From Streptomyces decoyicus (GTDB lineage: Bacteria; Actinomycetota; Actinomycetes; Streptomycetales; Streptomycetaceae), in assembly GCF_019880305.1 (NCBI RefSeq), contig NZ_CP082301.1, positions 7,316,001 through 7,380,000 on the forward strand: a stretch of DNA of 64,000 nucleotides, given 5' to 3'. The notes below the pieces were generated by a model that had not been told where the DNA came from, did no database searches, and saw only the letters and a list, made by a program, of their open reading frames with translations. How positions within the stretch are numbered: position 1 is the first letter of the stretch; every line of letters begins with the position of its first letter. Shown here piece after piece: positions 59,858 through 64,000 of this stretch. A program made the position numbers and the translations under genes.

Positions 59858-60103
59858 CGGAATCTTCTCCTTGAAGTTGGGGGACTCAACTCTCCGGCCC
59901 AGCAAGGGGTATCGGCCGGAGGCACGGTAACGGTCTGCAGCCCGCCGCTCGCGCCCCGTCATCATTGCCGGTCGCAATGAGTCAATTGAAGCCCTCACCT
60001 CTTCGATCATGCTTGCCGGGGAACGGGTGCGCCCGGGGTCGTTTGTTCGCATGGGGAGCCGTCCGGAGACATGCCGGGGATGCATACGAGACGCGCCCGG
60101 GGT

Positions 60104-60171
60104 GGGTACGGGACGGGGCTGGGTACGGGACAGGACTGGGTACGAGACAGGACTGGGTACGGGACGCGAAG
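60104..60171. repeat. Four copies of a 17-bp unit
   Basis: Units such as GGGTACGGGACAGGACT start at 60104, 60121, 60138 and 60155 with a few changes. Intergenic. Confidence 0.9.
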
Positions 60172-60274
60172 AGGACTCGTGGTCGGGGAGGTCTCGCGAC
60201 GCCTCGCCGCGCGGACGGTTCGTCGGCGTTGCCGGACGTCGGGCCCGCCGCCCGGTCGAGCGGGCGGGCCCGCC

Positions 60275-61522
60275 CTACGAGGCGAGGCTGCCCGCCAACC
60301 CCGCCTGCTCGTCCGCCGGTTGAGGGGCTTCGGCGAGCAGCCGGCGGATGTCGCCGACGGCGGCACGGCCCGCGCGGTTGGCGCCGATGGTGCTCGCCGA
60401 CGGCCCGTAACCGACGAGATGGACCCGCGCATCACGCAGCGTGCGGGTGCCGTCCATCCGGATGCCGCCGCCCGGCTCGCGCAGCCGCAGCGGGGCGAGA
60501 TGGTCGATGGCGGCGCGGAACCCCGTCGCGTACAGGATCACATCGGCCTCGACGACGCGTCCGTCGTCCCAGACCACGCCCGTGGGCGTGAGGCGTTCGA
60601 AGAGCGGCAGCCGCTCCAGTACGCCGCTCTCGCGGGCCTGCCGGATCGCCTCGGTCATCGGCAGCCCGGTCACGCTCACCACGCTCCGCGGCGGCAGCCC
60701 CTGCCTGACCCGCTCCTCCACCAGGGCAACCGCGGCCCGGCCCCGCGCCTCACCGAACGGCCCCTCGCGGAACACCGGCGGCCGGCGGGTCACCCAGGTC
60801 GTGGCGGCCGCGACCGGCGCGATCTCCATCAGTTGCTGAACGGCCGACGTCCCGCCGCCCACCACCACGACCCGGGCATCGCGGAAGTCCTCCGGCCCCG
60901 GGTAGCGGGAACTGTGCAGCTGACGGCCGCCGAACGTCTCCTGCCCGGGAAACCGCGGCCAGAACGGCCGGTCCCAGGTCCCGGTGGCATTGATCAGCGC
61001 CCGCGTCGCATAGTCCCCCTCCGACGTCTCGACCAGCAGACGTCCTCTCCCAAGGGCTCCGACGGGCTCCGTCCGCCCATCAGGCGCTGTCCATCCACCA
61101 GACCCCGTCCGTCCACCAGACCCCGTCCGTCCACCAGACCCCGTCCGTCCGCCAGGCTTCGTCCACGGGGGACCCCCGCCGCCCTCGCGCACCGCCGTCA
61201 CGCTCACCGGCCGGTGCACCCGCAGCCCGAAGGTCTGCTCGTAGCTGTCGAAGTACCCGCCGATCACTTCGGACGACGGGCGCTGCGGGTCGGCGCCGGA
61301 CAGCTCCATGCCCGGCAGCGCATGCATCCCGTGCACCTTGTCGTACGTCAGCGTGGGCCACCGGAACTGCCAGGCCCCGCCGGGGCGCGGAGAGTGATCG
61401 AGCACCACGAAGTCCCGGTCCGGTACCGCACCGACCCGCCGCAGATGAAAGGCGGCAGCCAGGCCGGCCTGCCCGGCACCGATCACCACGACCTCGACCT
61501 CGCGCACCCCGGTGTAGTTCAT
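60275..61522 (-). CDS. FAD-dependent monooxygenase/oxidoreductase
   Basis: 415-residue flavoprotein of the flavin-containing monooxygenase/thioredoxin-reductase-like type. The FAD motif is VVVIGAGQAGLAAAFHL and the NADPH motif VVVVGGGTSAVQQL; the FMO-like NATGTWDRPF and ILYATGFRAAIDHL are present. An 18-bp array (61094-61147) adds a GRTGSG repeat loop at about residues 125-145. It follows the second SsuD-like gene by 226 bp on the same strand, so it may oxidise a sulfur compound. The ATG at 61522 has AGGTGA. Confidence 0.85.
   Translation of the reverse strand: MNYTGVREVEVVVIGAGQAGLAAAFHLRRVGAVPDRDFVVLDHSPRPGGAWQFRWPTLTYDKVHGMHALPGMELSGADPQRPSSEVIGGYFDSYEQTFGLRVHRPVSVTAVREGGGGPPWTKPGGRTGSGGRTGSGGRTGSGGWTAPDGRTEPVGALGRGRLLVETSEGDYATRALINATGTWDRPFWPRFPGQETFGGRQLHSSRYPGPEDFRDARVVVVGGGTSAVQQLMEIAPVAAATTWVTRRPPVFREGPFGEARGRAAVALVEERVRQGLPPRSVVSVTGLPMTEAIRQARESGVLERLPLFERLTPTGVVWDDGRVVEADVILYATGFRAAIDHLAPLRLREPGGGIRMDGTRTLRDARVHLVGYGPSASTIGANRAGRAAVGDIRRLLAEAPQPADEQAGLAGSLAS
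61094..61147. repeat. Three identical 18-bp units inside the FAD monooxygenase gene
   Basis: TCCACCAGACCCCGTCCG at 61094, 61112 and 61130, in frame. It encodes repeated GRTGSG in a presumably surface loop between the first FAD segment and the NADPH domain. Confidence 0.95.
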
Positions 61523-61748
61523 GTTTCACCTAACTCGGGGAGGGTTGGATCTCTTCCCGGGGGACGCGGCCGGCTTCCGCGACGCGCAACGCGCGGCGCT
61601 GCGGTTCTGCGGGGCGCCGCCCCGGCGGGGCGCGGGCAGGCCGGCCCGTGCCGATCTTCGGATCCCGCTCGCCGGCCACGACTGCCGGGGGCGCCCCACA
61701 GATCCCGCCCGGCGGCAACCACTGCCGGGCGCAGCGCACGGATCCCGC

Positions 61749-62954
61749 TCAGCGGCCGCCGGCGATCAGCAGCGGCGCACCGCCCGGCGCGGACGCCGGT
61801 CGGCCATTGGCGGCCGGCACGCCGTCCAGCGGAGAGGGACCCGCAGCCAGCAGTCCACGGGCGGCAAGCTCCGGCCGTACCCCCTCGCCGAACCAGTACG
61901 CCTCCTCCAGGTGCGGATAGCCGGAGAGAACGAAGTGCTCGATGCCCAGTGAGTGGTACTCCTCGATCCGGTCTGCCACCTCGGCATGGCTGCCCACCAG
62001 CGCGGTGCCGGCGCCGCCGCGTACCAGACCGACACCCGCCCACAGATTGGGCGAGATCTCCAGCTTGTCGCGCGAGCCGCCGTGCAGCGCCAGCATCCGC
62101 TGCTGTCCCACCGACTCGCTCCTGCCCAGCGCCTGTTGCGCGGCCGCGACCGTTTCCGGATCGAGGTCGTCGAGCAGCCGGTCCGCGGTCGCCCAGGCCT
62201 CCTTCGAGGAGTCCCGGGAGATGGTGTGCAGCCGGATACCGAACCGGACCGTACGCCCCTCCTTCTCCGCCAGCCCGCGAATCCAGTCGATCTTCTGCTT
62301 GACCTCCTCGGGCGGCTCGCCCCAGGTGAGGTACACATCCACGTTCCGGGCGGCGACCGGCCCCGCGGCGGCGGACGAGCCGCCGAAGAAGATCTGCGGC
62401 AGCGGGTCCGGCGGCAGCGCCGTCAGACCGCCCTCGACCTGATAGTGCTCGCCCCGGAAGTCGAACGGCTTGCCGCCCCACACGCCCCGTACGACCTGTA
62501 GGAACTCATCCGTACGGGCATACCGGCGGTCATGGTCGAGATGATCGCCGAACCGCTTCTGCTCGGTCGAATCGCCCCCGGTCACCACATTCAGCAGCAG
62601 GCGCCCACGCGAGATCCGCTGATAGGTCGCGGCCATCTGCGCCGCCAGCACCGGTGAGATCACCCCTGGCCGGAACGCGACCAGGAACTTCAGCCGCTCG
62701 GTGACCTGGGTGAGCGCCACCGTGGTCAGCCAGGCGTCCTCGCACCACGTACCGGTCGGCGTGAGCACCGCCTCGAACCCCAACTGCTCGGCAGCCTTGG
62801 CGATCTGGGCCAGATATTCGATGTCGGGGGCCCGTACCCCGCTGACCGGGGTGATGCGGTCCCGCCGGATGCCGCCGTCGGTGTAGGCATGCCGGTCGAC
62901 GAGGGTCCGCCCGTCGCCGCCGGTCGGCAGAAACCAGTGCAGGTGTACGGACAT
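61749..62954 (-). CDS. LLM-class alkanesulfonate monooxygenase (second SsuD-like)
   Basis: 401-residue luciferase-like monooxygenase. It begins MSVHLHWFLPTGGDGRTL and shares WCEDAWLTT, FRPGVISPVLAAQMAATYQ, LLLNVVTGGDSTEQ and YLTWGEPPEEV with the protein at 6388-7551. It should release sulfite from an alkanesulfonate using FMNH2. The ATG at 62954 is 1 bp after the stop of the sulfonate-binding protein, so the two are coupled; an ATG at 62972 is an alternative. No FMN reductase is next to it, so the one at 9015-9569 may supply both. Confidence 0.88.
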   Translation of the reverse strand: MSVHLHWFLPTGGDGRTLVDRHAYTDGGIRRDRITPVSGVRAPDIEYLAQIAKAAEQLGFEAVLTPTGTWCEDAWLTTVALTQVTERLKFLVAFRPGVISPVLAAQMAATYQRISRGRLLLNVVTGGDSTEQKRFGDHLDHDRRYARTDEFLQVVRGVWGGKPFDFRGEHYQVEGGLTALPPDPLPQIFFGGSSAAAGPVAARNVDVYLTWGEPPEEVKQKIDWIRGLAEKEGRTVRFGIRLHTISRDSSKEAWATADRLLDDLDPETVAAAQQALGRSESVGQQRMLALHGGSRDKLEISPNLWAGVGLVRGGAGTALVGSHAEVADRIEEYHSLGIEHFVLSGYPHLEEAYWFGEGVRPELAARGLLAAGPSPLDGVPAANGRPASAPGGAPLLIAGGR

Positions 62955-62955
62955 C

Positions 62956-64000
62956 TCACTGAGCCTTTCCATAGGTACGCGGCGCCGTGCTCGAAGGCGG
63001 CAGGCCACCGTTGAAACGGGGATCGACGAACTCCCCGAAGTCGAAGGAGCGGGGAATCAGCTTCAGCGCCGCGAACGAGTCGACGATCTGCTGCTCGGAG
63101 GCGATGGCGTCCTTGTCCACGGCGACCGCGACCGCCGTGCCCCGGGTGCGCTTGACCGCGTCCAGCGCCACCTTGTCCGGCAGCCCGGTCTCCTTCGCCC
63201 AGGCCTTCGACCAGACGTCGGGGTGCTTGAACACCCAGTTCTGCGCCCGCCGCACCCGGTCCGTGTAGTCCTTCAGCGCCGCCGACTTCTTCTTGTCGTC
63301 CAACGCGGCAGGCGCGGCGACCTGGAAGCCCAGTCCGTTGACGACCCCCTGCCCGCTGGTCAGCACCCGGGCATCGGCCTGGTCCAGGGCCTGCGAGGTG
63401 TACGGGTCCCACACCGCCCAGGCATCCACCTTCCCCCGGGTGAAAGCGGCGAGCGCATCGGCCGGCTGAAGGTAGTTGAGCGTGACGTCCTTCGGCGTCA
63501 GCCCGGCCTTCTTCAGCGTGGCAATGAGCTGGTAGTGCGCGGAGCTGCCCTGGGCAACGGCGATCGACTTGCCCTTCAGCTGCGCCGGCCGCTTGAGGGG
63601 TGAGCCCTTCTTCACCAGGACCGCCTCGCCGTCCGAGCTGCTGTGCGTCCCGGCGATGACCTTGATCTTCGACTTCGCCGCGGCGGCGAACACGGGCGGG
63701 GTGTTGCCGACCCCACCGACGTCCACGGCCCCGGCATTGACCGCCTCCAACAGCGGCGGCCCCGAGGTGAAGGTAGACCACTTGATCTTGTACGGAAGGT
63801 CGTCCAGCTCGCCGGCCGCCCGCAGCAACGCCTCATAACCACCCTTCTGGTCACCGACGTTGAGGGTCAGCGACCCCTTGCCGTCCGTCCCGCTACCGGC
63901 ACCCCCGCCGGCACCCGAGGCCCCCGACGAACCACCGCAGGCGGCCAGCAGCAGGGTGAGCGGGAGCAACAGGGCAGCTGGGGCGATAGGGCGTGCTCTC
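62956..64000 (-). CDS. Aliphatic sulfonate ABC transporter binding lipoprotein (partial at right edge)
   Basis: At least 348 residues; the start lies beyond the window, as the open frame continues upstream of TTG 63969 with a signal-peptide-like RPIAPAALLLPLTLLLAAC. The lipobox cysteine follows, then a glycine-rich linker. The SsuA-like domain includes LNVGDQKGGYEALLRAAGEL, GAVDVGGVGNTPPVFAAA and KVDAWAVWDPYTSQAL. It captures sulfonates for import; the permease and ATPase are presumably upstream outside the window. Coupled to the SsuD-like gene. Confidence 0.9.
   Translation of the reverse strand, partial: RARPIAPAALLLPLTLLLAACGGSSGASGAGGGAGSGTDGKGSLTLNVGDQKGGYEALLRAAGELDDLPYKIKWSTFTSGPPLLEAVNAGAVDVGGVGNTPPVFAAAAKSKIKVIAGTHSSSDGEAVLVKKGSPLKRPAQLKGKSIAVAQGSSAHYQLIATLKKAGLTPKDVTLNYLQPADALAAFTRGKVDAWAVWDPYTSQALDQADARVLTSGQGVVNGLGFQVAAPAALDDKKKSAALKDYTDRVRRAQNWVFKHPDVWSKAWAKETGLPDKVALDAVKRTRGTAVAVAVDKDAIASEQQIVDSFAALKLIPRSFDFGEFVDPRFNGGLPPSSTAPRTYGKAQ

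Larger units (their letters stand above)
59661..60274. other. 614-bp interval with terminator, 19-aa ORF and 17-bp array
   Basis: From left: short GGCGGACCGAG repeats (59687-59720), a perfect hairpin (59744-59783), a minus-strand 19-codon ORF (59798-59857), AT-richer sequence around 59940-60010 and four 17-bp units (60104-60171). No other gene is seen. Confidence 0.6.

Noticed and set aside
1..64000. tRNA, rRNA, insertion sequence or prophage genes
   Set aside because: None recognised on either strand; no transposase or integrase motifs seen.

Overview
The window is high-GC actinobacterial DNA and almost certainly a Streptomyces chromosome arm. The evidence is pervasive G/C third positions, GTG/TTG starts, a conservon-type GTPase, a DUF6397-like protein, SNF2/SWIM and LutABC modules, and TTA codons that I found in only three genes. 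No rRNA, tRNA, CRISPR array, phage or insertion sequence was seen. Genes run in short operons on both strands and two are cut by the window edges.

Left part (1-13.9 kb): an amino-acid ABC transporter (ATPase cut by the edge, permease, binding lipoprotein), a homocysteine S-methyltransferase and a GH2 beta-galactosidase. Next comes an organosulfur scavenging operon on the minus strand: SfnG-type dimethylsulfone monooxygenase, a DszC-like flavoprotein, an SsuE-like FMN reductase, an SfnB-type flavoprotein and an SsuD-like monooxygenase. Upstream of it lies a 31-codon leader ORF with a strong ribosome site, a cysteine codon near its end and a hairpin just after its stop. A divergent LysR regulator (12942-13862) completes the locus. 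A second sulfonate locus (binding lipoprotein, SsuD-like enzyme, flavin monooxygenase) fills the right edge (60.3-64 kb).

Middle (13.9-32.8 kb): a SWIM protein/SNF2 ATPase pair, small conserved proteins, an MpaB-type oxygenase, a methyltransferase-NCS1 permease pair, a partial conservon (GTPase with a TTA codon, and a Roadblock protein), a PPOX enzyme, a DUF6397-like protein, a TesB thioesterase, an Mtr4-like helicase and a membrane metal-dependent hydrolase. The hydrolase is flanked by about 2 kb of gene-free DNA with short tandem arrays (7, 9 and 13 bp units).

Right-centre (32.8-55.2 kb): a heterodimeric ABC exporter with one degenerate ATP site, an L,D-transpeptidase-like lipoprotein, a DctA-type symporter, a Gfo/Idh/MocA (GH109-like) Tat protein, a secreted alpha-amylase, a 987-residue D-lactate dehydrogenase/Fe-S fusion, a MarR regulator divergent from an ABC exporter, a DoxX protein, a frameshifted ASCH gene, a GDSL esterase, an SDR and a rearrangement scar joining truncated gluconolactonase and Lrp genes. 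A NUDIX hydrolase follows, then two neighbouring genes that both carry TTA codons (a cupin-like protein and a membrane-anchored alpha/alpha-toroid protein).

Right (55.2-60.3 kb): lutABC for L-lactate oxidation, a divergent MHS-family transporter, and an orphan 19-residue hydrophobic peptide gene next to a strong bidirectional hairpin.

The most noteworthy signals are the sulfur-operon leader peptide and attenuator candidate, the three TTA-containing genes, the asymmetric exporter, the 19-aa peptide, the gluconolactonase/Lrp scar, the 14-bp duplication that breaks the ASCH gene, and repeated tandem duplications that include or touch gene 3' ends.
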